A stretch of 64,000 bases of DNA from Marisediminicola senii (GTDB taxonomy: Bacteria > Actinomycetota > Actinomycetes > Actinomycetales > Microbacteriaceae): contig NZ_JAALGE010000002.1 of the NCBI RefSeq assembly GCF_011057645.1, positions 62,001-126,000 on the forward strand, in the 5' to 3' direction. The notes under the pieces are model-generated. The model was not told the origin of the DNA and did not search any database. It saw only the letters and a list, made by a program, of their open reading frames with translations. How positions within the stretch are numbered: position 1 is the stretch's first letter; each line of letters starts with the position of its first letter. The translations under genes and the position numbers were made by a program. Shown here one piece after another: positions 17,511 to 25,718 of this stretch.

Positions 17511-18803
17511 ATGACGACTGCCCTGTTGACCGATCGCTACGAACTGACGATGATCGACGCGGCCATCCGCTCCGGCACGCACGACCGCGAGTGCGTGTTC
17601 GAGATGTTCACCCGCCGCCTGCCGACCGGTCGTCGCTACGGCATCGTCGCCGGCACCGGGCGCCTGCTCGACCTGATCGCCGACTTCAGGTTCACCGACG
17701 CCGAGCTGCAGTGGCTGCGCGACGAGGCGATCGTGACCTCCGCCACCCTTGACTGGCTCGCCGACTACCGCTTCGCCGGGTCGATCCAGGGCTACCAGGA
17801 GGGCGAGGTGTTCTTTCCTAACTCGCCCATCCTCGTCGTGCAGGGCGGGTTCGCCGAGGCCGTGATCCTCGAGACCCTCATCCTCAGCGTCTTCAACTAC
17901 GACTCCTCCGTGGCGAGTGCCGCGGCCCGCATGGTCGGCGCCGCCGACGGTCGCCCGCTCGCCGAGATGGGCTCCCGCCGCGCCACGGAGTGGGGCGCCG
18001 TCGCTGCCGCACGGGCGGCCTACATCGCCGGGTTCGGCGCGACCAGCAACCTCGAGGCCGGGCGCCGCTGGGGCATCCCCACCATGGGCACCGCCGCGCA
18101 CGCGTTCACGCTGCTGCACGACACCGAGGAGGCCGCCTTCCGCGCCCAGGTCGACGCGCTCGGCCCCTCGACCACCCTCCTCGTCGACACCTACGACGTC
18201 ACGGCAGCGGTCGCCCTCGCGGTGGAGGTCGCGGGCACCGAGCTCGGCGCGGTGCGGATCGACAGCGGCGACCTGCCTGAGCAGGTCGCGGCGGTGCGCC
18301 GCCAGCTCGACGACCTCGGCGCCACGAACACCCGCATCACCGTGACCAACGACCTCGACGAGTTCACCATCGCCGCGCTGCGGGCCGCCCCCGTCGACTC
18401 GTATGGCGTCGGAACCTCCGTGGTGACCGGGTCGGGGCATCCGGCGGCCGGGATGGTCTACAAGCTGGTGGCCAGGCGCGACGACGACGGCGAGTGGATT
18501 CCGGTCGCGAAGAAGTCGGCCGCCAAGGCGACGACGGGCGGCAGGAAGCATCCGGTACGCGACCTGGCCGGGGGCGTCGCCACATCGGAGACCATTCACG
18601 TCGGTTCCGACCCGCAGCCCGCCGAGGGCGCCCGCGCGCTGCTGGTTCCGCTGGTGGTGGGCGGGGTCGCCGACTCCCGGTACACCGGCGCCGCAGGAAC
18701 CGCGCTGGCCCGCGAGCACCGCGCGGCTGCGGTCGCAGAACTGCCCAAGAGCGCCAGGCGGCTGGGCCGCGGCGAACCCGCGATCCCCACCGTCTACGCC
18801 TGA
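17511..18803 (+). CDS. pncB: Nicotinate phosphoribosyltransferase
   Basis: A 430-residue enzyme that converts nicotinate and PRPP to nicotinate mononucleotide in NAD salvage. Family segments include LLTDRYELTMIDAAIRSG at the N-terminus, ILETLILSVFNYDSSVASAA, the EMGSRRATEW loop, GTAAHAFTLLH with the catalytic-loop His, LLVDTYDV, RIDSGDL and the C-terminal SYGVGTSVV phosphate-binding region. It is an alpha/beta barrel enzyme of typical length. A leaderless -10 precedes the ATG. The antiporter pair follows on the same strand. Confidence 0.95.
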   Translation: MTTALLTDRYELTMIDAAIRSGTHDRECVFEMFTRRLPTGRRYGIVAGTGRLLDLIADFRFTDAELQWLRDEAIVTSATLDWLADYRFAGSIQGYQEGEVFFPNSPILVVQGGFAEAVILETLILSVFNYDSSVASAAARMVGAADGRPLAEMGSRRATEWGAVAAARAAYIAGFGATSNLEAGRRWGIPTMGTAAHAFTLLHDTEEAAFRAQVDALGPSTTLLVDTYDVTAAVALAVEVAGTELGAVRIDSGDLPEQVAAVRRQLDDLGATNTRITVTNDLDEFTIAALRAAPVDSYGVGTSVVTGSGHPAAGMVYKLVARRDDDGEWIPVAKKSAAKATTGGRKHPVRDLAGGVATSETIHVGSDPQPAEGARALLVPLVVGGVADSRYTGAAGTALAREHRAAAVAELPKSARRLGRGEPAIPTVYA

Positions 18804-18847
18804 GCGGACCAGGCGGGCACCCATCCCTGAGGCCGCTGCGGTGGCGG

Positions 18848-18853
18848 TAGTGT
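18848..18853 (+). promoter_or_regulatory. -10 element of the khtT-like gene, leaderless
   Basis: TAGTGT, 7 nt before the GTG at 18861. It supports that start over the GTG at 18852. Confidence 0.4.
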
Positions 18854-18860
18854 GGCGACC

Positions 18861-19355
18861 GTGAGCGTGATAGTTGAGAAGATCGAGTTACCCGGCATTG
18901 GAACGCGGCACGACGTGCTCACCCAATCCGGCCGACGCATCGGCGTCGTCTCGCACCGCACCGGGGAACGCGAGATCGCCCTCTTCGACATCGACGACCC
19001 AGACGCCAGCAGCGACTCGATCGAGCTGACCGACGGCGAGGCGTCCGCCCTCGCCGACGTGCTCGGCGCCTCGGTGATGCTCGGCCAGCTGGTCGGCATC
19101 CGCGAGCAGGCCGCCGGGCTCGCCACCGAGCAGCTCGTGCTGCCCGCCACCTCTCCCTACGCCGGCGCGAGGCTCGGCGACACCCGGGCGCGCACCCGCA
19201 CCGGAACGTCGATCGTCGCCATCGTGCACAACGCCGATGTCATCCCGTCGCCCAGGCCAGATACCCCCCTGCTCGCCGGCGACACCGTCATCGCGATCGG
19301 CACCCGCGCCGGCCTCGACGCCCTGTCGCGGCTGCTCACCGTCGGACCCGGCTAA
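18861..19355 (+). CDS. KhtT-like regulatory subunit of a cation/proton antiporter (RCK_C domain)
   Basis: A 164-residue cytoplasmic protein beginning VSVIVEKIELPGIGTRHD. It has an N-terminal KhtT-like domain and a C-terminal RCK_C/TrkA_C domain (PYAGARLGDTRARTRTGTSIVAIV, then PLLAGDTVIAIGTRAGLDAL). In Bacillus, KhtT binds cyclic di-AMP and controls the K+/H+ antiporter KhtU. The membrane partner starts 7 bp after this stop codon, so the pair is almost certainly co-transcribed and co-functional. The exact ligand and ion are inferred. Confidence 0.85.
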   Translation: MSVIVEKIELPGIGTRHDVLTQSGRRIGVVSHRTGEREIALFDIDDPDASSDSIELTDGEASALADVLGASVMLGQLVGIREQAAGLATEQLVLPATSPYAGARLGDTRARTRTGTSIVAIVHNADVIPSPRPDTPLLAGDTVIAIGTRAGLDALSRLLTVGPG

Positions 19356-19362
19356 CCGCGCC

Positions 19363-20559
19363 ATGCACGAGTCCACGCTGCTGCTCATCGAGGTCGGTGC
19401 GCTGCTGCTGGGGCTCGGGTTCCTCTCCCGGATCGCCGCGCGGTTCGGCCTCTCGCCCATCCCGTTCTACCTGATCGCCGGGCTCGCGTTCGGCAACGGC
19501 GGCGCGATCTCGCTCTCCGCGAGCTCCGAGTTCTTCGAGACCGGTGCCGAGATCGGCGTCATCCTGCTGCTGCTGATGCTCGGCCTCGAATACACCGCGA
19601 CCGAACTGCTCAGCAGCCTCCGTCAGTCCCGCATGGCCGGACTCGTGGATGCCGCATTCAACGCCCTCCCCGGGGCGGCGTTCGCTCTGCTGCTGGGCTG
19701 GGGGCCGGTGGCCGCCGTGGCCCTCGCGGGTGTCACCTGGGTGTCGTCGTCCGGCGTGATCGCCAAGGTGCTGCGCGACCTGCGGCGGCTCGGCAACCGC
19801 GAGACCCCGACCATCCTCTCGATCCTCGTCATCGAGGACTTGGCGATGGCGTTCTACCTACCGCTGCTCTCGGCCCTGGTGATCGGGGCGGGGCTGCTCG
19901 CGGGCGCGACGGCCCTGGTGATCGCGATCGTCGTGGTGCTGGTGATCCTGTACCTGGCGCTCCGGCACGGGCGGGTCGTCTCCGCCCTCTTCGCGCCCAA
20001 CCACGCGGAGTCGCTGCTGCTCGGCGTGCTCGGACTCACCATGCTGGTCGCCGGCTTCGCGCAGCACGTCAACGTATCGGCGGCCGTCGGGGCGTTCCTG
20101 GTCGGCATCGCGCTGTCCGGGCAGGTCGCCCACAACGCGCAGCAGCAGCTGTCACCGCTGCGCGACCTGTTCGCCGCGGTGTTCTTCGTCTTCTTCGGGC
20201 TCGCGACGGATCCGGCCGACATCGTGCCGGTCCTGCTGCCCGCGATCCTGCTGGCCGCGGTGACCATGGCCACCAAGACCTACACGGGGTACCGCGCGGC
20301 TGCCGCCGCCGGATTCGGGCGGCCTGCGCGCTGGCGCACCGGCCTGACGCTGACGCCGCGGGGCGAGTTCTCCATCGTCATCGCCGGCCTCGCCTTCAGC
20401 GCGGGCGTCGAGCCGCAGCTCGCGCCGCTCGCGACCGCCTACGTGCTGATCACCGTGATCTGTGGCCCGCTGCTCGCCCGCCTGCCGGAGGCGGCCTGGT
20501 TCCGTGAGGCGGTGCGTCCAAAGCCGGCGCGATCCGCGCGGACCCCGGTCACCGAGTAG
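19363..20559 (+). CDS. KhtU-like CPA2 cation/proton antiporter
   Basis: A 398-residue Na+/H+ exchanger family (CPA2/KefB) membrane protein with about twelve helices. Family features are the early helix LIAGLAFGNGGAISL, LLLMLGLEYTATEL, and the discontinuous core helix ILVIEDLAMAFYLPLL with the Glu-Asp pair expected in the ion pathway. No C-terminal RCK domain is fused; that role falls to the upstream KhtT-like protein. It starts at ATG 19363. Likely function: K+ (or Na+) efflux driven by proton uptake. It is convergent with the DUF3039 gene. Confidence 0.88.
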   Translation: MHESTLLLIEVGALLLGLGFLSRIAARFGLSPIPFYLIAGLAFGNGGAISLSASSEFFETGAEIGVILLLLMLGLEYTATELLSSLRQSRMAGLVDAAFNALPGAAFALLLGWGPVAAVALAGVTWVSSSGVIAKVLRDLRRLGNRETPTILSILVIEDLAMAFYLPLLSALVIGAGLLAGATALVIAIVVVLVILYLALRHGRVVSALFAPNHAESLLLGVLGLTMLVAGFAQHVNVSAAVGAFLVGIALSGQVAHNAQQQLSPLRDLFAAVFFVFFGLATDPADIVPVLLPAILLAAVTMATKTYTGYRAAAAAGFGRPARWRTGLTLTPRGEFSIVIAGLAFSAGVEPQLAPLATAYVLITVICGPLLARLPEAAWFREAVRPKPARSARTPVTE

Positions 20560-20613
20560 CTGGTCTCCTGCTCAGCGGGAGCCGACCGAGGTGCGAGACT
20601 CGCGCTACTCGGT
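20551..20613. terminator. Inverted repeat joining two convergent gene ends, possible bidirectional terminator
   Basis: ACCGAGTAGC at 20551-20560 and its reverse complement GCTACTCGGT at 20604-20613 both include stop codons. The antiporter gene and the DUF3039 gene each end in codons for Thr-Glu then TAG. Inside, GTCTC and GAGAC can extend pairing. No T-tract is present. Confidence 0.4.
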
Positions 20614-20868
20614 CATCTTCTCGTAGATCTCCTTGCAGGTCGGGCAGACCGGAAACTTCTGCGGGTCGCGCCCGGGCAGCCACACCTTGCCGCACAGCGC
20701 GATCACGGGGTTGCCCGAGAGCGCAGACGCGAGGATTTTATCTTTCTGCACGTAGTGCGAGAACCGCTCGTGGTCCCCGTCTTCCAACTGCTCCTGCGTG
20801 AGGAGTTCTTCGAGTTCGCGGTCGAGGGTGTCCGTGCCGCCGCCGCCCTGCTGAGTGTCGCCTGCCAT
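20605..20868 (-). CDS. DUF3039 domain protein
   Basis: An 87-residue conserved actinobacterial protein of unknown function. The N-terminal half is acidic (LDRELEELLTQEQLEDGDHE). The C-terminal half has a small zinc-ribbon-like set of cysteines (ALCGKVWLPG, then PVCPTCKEIYEKM) consistent with metal binding. ATG 20868 is the start. It stands between the antiporter pair and the ABC exporter, convergent with the former. Confidence 0.85.
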   Translation of the reverse strand: MAGDTQQGGGGTDTLDRELEELLTQEQLEDGDHERFSHYVQKDKILASALSGNPVIALCGKVWLPGRDPQKFPVCPTCKEIYEKMTE

Positions 20869-20891
20869 CCTTCGATGGTAGTAGCCGGGGG

Positions 20892-22460
20892 TCAGCTTCG
20901 CTGGGTGAACGCCAGCAACTCGGGTGCCCGACGGCTGAAGATCGCTCCGCCGATCAGCGCGCCGCCCACGAATACAACGAGCCCCACTGCCAGACCGACC
21001 CAGAACGAGCGCATGGTGAGCTGCGGGTCGATCAGTCCGTACATGCCGAGCAGCAGCGCGGGGAGGGTGAGCAGCACGGTGGCGCCGAACGCCAGGGACT
21101 GCACGAGCGAGGCGACGCCACCGCTCGCCTGCGGCTGGCTGAACGGGCTGTCACCCGGCCGCACCGTCGGGTAGGGAAAGCTCGCCGAGGTGATGCTCGA
21201 GATGCCGAGCCCGCACAGCAGGATGCAGCTCGAGACGCCGACCAGCGACCACGCCACGTCGGGGTCGCCGTACGCCGACGCCGACACTGGCGCCCCGATC
21301 GCGATCAGCGGAATGCCGAGTGCGAGCACCGGAATGGTGCGCCCCACCCGGTCGGCGAGACCGGAGACGTTCGCCGCGACATGCATCCACAGCGCGGTGC
21401 TGTCGCCTGCGATGTCGTTGTGGATGGTCCAGCCGAGAAAGAGGCAGATCACCGGGAGCGGCAGCAGGGCGAGATTCTGCCAGTAGACCCCGCTGATCAA
21501 CAGGATCACGATCATCAGCAGCGGCACCACGGGCACGATGACCAACTGCACGCGATACCGCGAATCGCGCATCCAGTAGGTGAGGCTGCGTGCGGCGACG
21601 GTCCAGGCAGTGGATGCCGGCAGCCAGCGGAACCAGCCGAGGCGCGCGTAGCTGCGGGGCCGCGATTCGCGGTGCGGCGTCACCAGCATGCGCCCGACCA
21701 GCAGCAGCCACGCGCCCGCGAGCACCGCGACGAAACCGAGGGCGATGAGCAGCGCGAGCACCGCCGCGCCGTACTCACCGACCGCAGCGTGCGCGGGCGC
21801 GGCCCACGCCGCACCGAGGGGCGTCCAGCCGGCGGCATCCGACACCCTGGCCAGCATGGCCGGCCCGTCGTCCTGCCAGTCGATGCTGCTGATGGCGGCG
21901 AGCGCCGGGGCGATGCTCACCAGCACGATGAGGGTGACGAGTCCGCTGAGCTCACGCGCGCGCCGACTGGCGAGCACGAACGCGGCGAGCGACGTCGTGA
22001 CGCGGGCGCCGAGCACGCAGGTCACGACGATCACGGCGGCGCTGACAATCGCGAAGAAGGTGGGGCCACCGCCCCGGCTCCAGGTGACGACCTGCGCGAC
22101 GGCGACGATGGCGATCACCAGCGCGGGAACGCCGATGAACGCGGTCATCGCGAGCAGGCCGGCGAGCCTCGTGGTGGGGATGCCGAACTGGCCGAACCGC
22201 CGGGGGTCGAGGGTGTCGTCGACGCCGAACGCGAGCGGGATGAGCAGGAACCCGAGCACGACGAGCGAGCCAGCGGCCACCACGATGTCGCCCGCGACGT
22301 CGGCGTCGGCGAGGCGCAGGCCGGTGAGGGCAGCCACCGCAAGGAATGCGGCAGCGAGGCCGTAGACGAGCGCGACAGCGACCCCGACGATCTGCCAGGG
22401 GCTCCGCCGGAACGTGTTGGCGAGCAGTCGGAGCTTCAGTCCGAGAAACTGTGCAGCCAC
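20892..22460 (-). CDS. ABC exporter membrane subunit
   Basis: A 522-residue integral membrane protein with about twelve hydrophobic segments, beginning MAAQFLGLKLRLLANTFRRS. It is the permease of a two-gene ABC-2-like exporter whose ATPase is encoded just upstream; the genes overlap by 25 bp. There is no substrate clue in the sequence. Large two-block permeases of this kind in actinobacteria are often annotated as transporters of unknown cargo. Transcription runs away from the glycopolymer locus, and no direct link to it is shown. Confidence 0.8.
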   Translation of the reverse strand: MAAQFLGLKLRLLANTFRRSPWQIVGVAVALVYGLAAAFLAVAALTGLRLADADVAGDIVVAAGSLVVLGFLLIPLAFGVDDTLDPRRFGQFGIPTTRLAGLLAMTAFIGVPALVIAIVAVAQVVTWSRGGGPTFFAIVSAAVIVVTCVLGARVTTSLAAFVLASRRARELSGLVTLIVLVSIAPALAAISSIDWQDDGPAMLARVSDAAGWTPLGAAWAAPAHAAVGEYGAAVLALLIALGFVAVLAGAWLLLVGRMLVTPHRESRPRSYARLGWFRWLPASTAWTVAARSLTYWMRDSRYRVQLVIVPVVPLLMIVILLISGVYWQNLALLPLPVICLFLGWTIHNDIAGDSTALWMHVAANVSGLADRVGRTIPVLALGIPLIAIGAPVSASAYGDPDVAWSLVGVSSCILLCGLGISSITSASFPYPTVRPGDSPFSQPQASGGVASLVQSLAFGATVLLTLPALLLGMYGLIDPQLTMRSFWVGLAVGLVVFVGGALIGGAIFSRRAPELLAFTQRS

Positions 22461-23215
22461 TCCATGCCCTCCGCGGCCTTACGACCACCCGCGAGTTCGA
22501 CGAACCGGTCCTCGAGGCTGTGGAATCCGCGCACCTCGCGCATGGTGCCGCTCGCGAGCACCTCGCCGCCCACGATGATTGCAACCGAGTCGCAGATGCG
22601 CTGGATGAGGTCCATGCTGTGGCTCGACAGCACGACGGTGCCGCCTGCCGAGGCGTAGCGCTGCAGGATCTCGATCACGTTGGCGGCGGAGACCGGGTCG
22701 ACCGCTTCGAACGGTTCGTCGAGGATGAGCAGGCGCGGCGAGTGGATCATCGCCGATGCGAGGGCGATCTTCTTGGTCATGCCGGCCGAGTAGTCGGTGA
22801 CCAGGCGCCCGAGCGACCCCTCGAGGCCGAACGCGACGGCGAGATCGGCGGAACGGGATGCAACGGTGGTGCGGTCCAGTCCACGCAGCGTTCCGGCGTA
22901 GTGCAGCAGCTGGGCCCCCGTGAGCCGGTCGAACAGGCGGAGCCGGTCGGGGAGCACGCCCATGTTGCGCTTCGCGGCCACCGGGTCTGCCCACACGTTC
23001 GCGCCGTGAACGAGCACCGTTCCGGCATCGGGCCTCAGCAACCCCGTGACCATCGACAGCGTCGTGGTCTTGCCTGCACCGTTCGGACCGACGATGCCGT
23101 AGATGGTGCCGGCCAGCACGGAGAGCGAGATGTCGTCGACCGCGACGACGTTCCCGTAGCTCTTGCGCAGGCCCTCGACCACCAGCACGTTGTCGGTTTC
23201 ACGATCCACGGTCAC
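22436..23215 (-). CDS. ABC transporter ATP-binding protein
   Basis: A 259-residue ATPase with Walker A (GIVGPNGAGKTTT), Walker B (RLLILDEPF) and H-loop (VVLSSHSMDL). The signature motif is degenerate: YSAGMTKK where LSGGQ is expected, as in many CcmA/DrrA-type exporters. It energises the permease encoded immediately downstream. It starts with GTG at 23215; another in-frame GTG is two codons later. It is divergent from the nucleotidyltransferase gene across a 218-bp gap. Confidence 0.9.
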   Translation of the reverse strand: MTVDRETDNVLVVEGLRKSYGNVVAVDDISLSVLAGTIYGIVGPNGAGKTTTLSMVTGLLRPDAGTVLVHGANVWADPVAAKRNMGVLPDRLRLFDRLTGAQLLHYAGTLRGLDRTTVASRSADLAVAFGLEGSLGRLVTDYSAGMTKKIALASAMIHSPRLLILDEPFEAVDPVSAANVIEILQRYASAGGTVVLSSHSMDLIQRICDSVAIIVGGEVLASGTMREVRGFHSLEDRFVELAGGRKAAEGMEWLHSFSD

Positions 23216-23433
23216 ACCGTATCAACGCGCACTCGAGACGGCCGCCGGAAATTGGTATTGCGTCACGAATGCGACACGGCTATCTGCTAAAGTCTGCCCA
23301 ATCCGGGGGGTGCCGGGTATGGTCGAGAGTGCACAACGTTGTGTCTACCCGCGAGTCATGGGATGAACACCCGGTAAATTACCGTCGAACACTGCTTTCA
23401 GACTCGCTCCAGGTCAACCCGAGGAGACTAACC
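23216..23433. promoter_or_regulatory. Divergent promoter region at the head of the glycopolymer locus
   Basis: A gap of 218 bp between the ABC ATPase gene and the nucleotidyltransferase gene. It contains the 12-bp palindrome CACAACGTTGTG at 23332-23343, a candidate operator. TAAAGT near 23288 could be a -10 for the plus-strand gene. The RBS GAGGAG lies next to the start at 23434. No known riboswitch is recognisable. Confidence 0.35.
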
Positions 23434-24126
23434 GTGAGCACGCAGATCGTCATTCTGGCAGCAGGAATGGGCAGCCGACTCGGTCGGTCACTGCCCAAGC
23501 CCCTGACCGAACTCAGCGATGGTCGCACCATCATGCAGCAGCAGTTCGACAACATCCACGACGCATTCGGCGATGACGCCGCCGTCACGATCGTCGTCGG
23601 ATACAAGGCCGAGCACATCATCGAGGCCTTCCCCCAGGCCACCTTCGTGCACAACGAGCAGTACGACCAGACCAACACCTCGAAGAGCCTGATGCGTGCG
23701 CTGCGTGCATCGGCGACCGGCGGCGTGCTGTGGATGAACGGCGACGTCGTCTTCGACCCCACCGCGCTGCACCGCGCGGCCAAGGTCGTTCGCCGCGGGC
23801 AGTCGTTCGTGTCGGTCAACCGCGAGAAGGTCTCCGACGAAGAAGTCAAGTACACGACCGACGCCGAGGGGTACATCCGCGAGCTCTCGAAGACCGTGAA
23901 GAACGGTCTCGGTGAGGCCGTGGGCATCAACTACGTCGCGAAGCACGACAAGGCGGCGCTGCTGCGCCAGCTCGGCCGGGTCGACAACCAGGACTACTTC
24001 GAGCGCGGCATCGAATTGGCGATCGAGCAGGACAAGCTACGATTTGAGCCGATAGACATCTCCGACCTCTACGCCGTAGAGATCGACTTCGCGGAGGACC
24101 TCGAGAGGGCGAACCTCTTCGTCTGA
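23434..24126 (+). CDS. Sugar/alcohol-phosphate nucleotidyltransferase (LicC-like)
   Basis: A 230-residue nucleotidyltransferase with the signature LAAGMGSRLGRSLPKPLTEL at its N-terminus and the metal-site Asp in LWMNGDVVFD. This group includes phosphocholine and alcohol-phosphate cytidylyltransferases that activate a phosphoalcohol as a CDP derivative. The locus also encodes a CDP-alcohol phosphotransferase and a TagF-like polymerase, so making the CDP-alcohol donor for the wall polymer is the likely job; the exact alcohol is unknown. It starts with GTG 23434 after RBS GAGGAG and is the first gene of the plus-strand arm. Confidence 0.82.
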   Translation: MSTQIVILAAGMGSRLGRSLPKPLTELSDGRTIMQQQFDNIHDAFGDDAAVTIVVGYKAEHIIEAFPQATFVHNEQYDQTNTSKSLMRALRASATGGVLWMNGDVVFDPTALHRAAKVVRRGQSFVSVNREKVSDEEVKYTTDAEGYIRELSKTVKNGLGEAVGINYVAKHDKAALLRQLGRVDNQDYFERGIELAIEQDKLRFEPIDISDLYAVEIDFAEDLERANLFV

Positions 24127-24171
24127 CGCCAGGGTCTCGGCATGTCTCCGTCGTAGAGGATTCCACTCGCC

Positions 24172-24966
24172 GTGACCGCTCTTCCCGCACGTCCGCAATG
24201 GACGGCGATCGGCCGCTACCGGCATGCGCTGTGGCTCCTGGCCAGCCGCGACCTGCGCGTGCGGTATTCGACGTCGGTGCTCGGGTACTTCTGGTCGATC
24301 CTCGACCCGCTGGTCATGGCGGGTATCTACTGGTTCGTCTTCACGCAGGTGTTCGACCGTTCGGTGGGCGAACAGCCATACATCGTGTTCCTCCTCGCGG
24401 CGCTGCTGCCGTGGATGTGGTTCAACGGGGCCGTCTCCGACTGCACGCGCGCGTTCCTCAAGGAATCGAAGCTCATCAGGTCGACGAAGATCCCCCGCAC
24501 CATCTGGGTCACCCGCCTGGTGCTGTCGAAGGGTATCGAGTTCCTCGCGAGCATTCCCGTGATCATCGTGTTCGCGCTGTTCACCGGGGCAACCCCGCAC
24601 TGGGAAGCGCTGCTGGTGGTGCTGGCGATCGCGATGCAGGCCGTGCTCATCGTGGGTATCGGGCTCATCGTCGCGCCCCTCGTCGTGTTCTTCCGCGACC
24701 TGGAACGCGCCGTCAAGCTCGCCCTGCGCTTTCTGTTCTACGCCTCCCCCATCATCTACAGCCTCGGCGACCTGCCTGAGGGCCTGCAGCTGTGGGCCGC
24801 GTTCAACCCGCTCGCAGGCATCTTCTCGCTCTACCGGGCGGCGTTCTTCCCCGGAGAGCTCGACTGGGTCGCGGTCGGCATCGGCGGTGCCGTCACGCTC
24901 GCGCTGCTTGGCATCGGCATCCTGGTCTTCCGCGGCAACGAGCGCGCCGTGCTGAAGGAGATCTGA
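24172..24966 (+). CDS. ABC-2 polysaccharide/teichoic acid export permease (TagG-like)
   Basis: A 264-residue permease with six predicted helices and the family feature RDLRVRYSTSVLGYFWSILDP at the N-terminus, which precedes TM1 in TagG/Wzm proteins. With the TagH-like ATPase it should carry an undecaprenyl-linked polymer across the membrane. It starts with GTG 24172, with AGAGGA about 11 nt upstream. The stop codon overlaps the next ATG by one base (TGATG). Confidence 0.9.
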   Translation: MTALPARPQWTAIGRYRHALWLLASRDLRVRYSTSVLGYFWSILDPLVMAGIYWFVFTQVFDRSVGEQPYIVFLLAALLPWMWFNGAVSDCTRAFLKESKLIRSTKIPRTIWVTRLVLSKGIEFLASIPVIIVFALFTGATPHWEALLVVLAIAMQAVLIVGIGLIVAPLVVFFRDLERAVKLALRFLFYASPIIYSLGDLPEGLQLWAAFNPLAGIFSLYRAAFFPGELDWVAVGIGGAVTLALLGIGILVFRGNERAVLKEI

Positions 24967-25718
24967 TGACGGCCACCGTCAGCGACCCGGTCATCCAGGT
25001 CTCGGGAGCCGGCATCCGGTTCCGCCGCAACCGACGCTCCCGACGCAGCTTCAAGGACCTGTTCTCGCGCAGCAGGCGCACGGCCGGCTCCGGCGAATTC
25101 TGGCCGCTACGCGACGTGAGCTTCTCCGTCGCGCCCGGGGAGGCCATCGGCGTCGTCGGACGCAACGGGCAGGGCAAGTCCACGCTGCTCAAGCTGGTGG
25201 CGGAGGTCATCCTCCCCGACGAGGGCAGCGTCCGGGTCGGCGCGGGCGTGGCCCCGCTGATCGAGATCACCGGCGGATTCGTCGATGACCTCACCGTGCG
25301 CGAGAACGTCTTTCTCACCGCGGGCCTGCACGGCATGCGCAAGCCCGAGATCGAGGCCCGCTTCGACGAGATCATCGACTTCGCCGAGATCGGCGACTTT
25401 CTCGACACGCCGTACAAGCACCTCTCGAGCGGCATGAAGGTGCGCATCGCATTCTCGGTGATCAGTCGGCTCGAAGAACCGGTGATCCTCGTCGACGAGG
25501 TGCTCGCGGTTGGCGACAAGGGCTTTCGCGAGAGGTGCTACCGGCGGATCGAAGAGCTGCTCGAGGGCGGGCGTACGCTGTTTTTCGTGTCCCACAACGA
25601 GAAGGACCTCAAGCGCTTCTGCAGTCGGGGCCTCTACCTCGACAAGGGAGCCCTGGTGCTCGACGCCCCCATCGGCGATGTGCTGGCCCGCTACAACAGT
25701 GACTACGGAGTGAAGTAA
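24966..25718 (+). CDS. ABC polysaccharide/teichoic acid export ATPase (TagH/Wzt-like)
   Basis: A 250-residue ATPase with Walker A (GVVGRNGQGKSTLL), the ABC signature as LSSGMKVRIAF, and Walker B with the following D-loop (VILVDEVLAVGDKGF), all typical of TagH/Wzt. The N-terminal extension RRNRRSRRSFKDLFSRSRR is characteristic of polysaccharide exporters. No C-terminal carbohydrate-binding domain is fused. One-base overlaps at both ends tie it to tagG and to the unknown gene downstream. Confidence 0.92.
   Translation: MTATVSDPVIQVSGAGIRFRRNRRSRRSFKDLFSRSRRTAGSGEFWPLRDVSFSVAPGEAIGVVGRNGQGKSTLLKLVAEVILPDEGSVRVGAGVAPLIEITGGFVDDLTVRENVFLTAGLHGMRKPEIEARFDEIIDFAEIGDFLDTPYKHLSSGMKVRIAFSVISRLEEPVILVDEVLAVGDKGFRERCYRRIEELLEGGRTLFFVSHNEKDLKRFCSRGLYLDKGALVLDAPIGDVLARYNSDYGVK

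Noticed and set aside
17457-18824. N-terminal extension of the photolyase-like frame to 944 residues
   Set aside because: The extension is antisense to pncB; the real protein starts at 17456.
20892-23215. The ABC exporter pair as part of the glycopolymer locus
   Set aside because: It is transcribed away from the locus, its permease is unlike TagG, and a dedicated TagGH pair exists.
23332-23343. CACAACGTTGTG as a recognised regulator site
   Set aside because: The palindrome is short and matches no operator I can name; kept only as a candidate.
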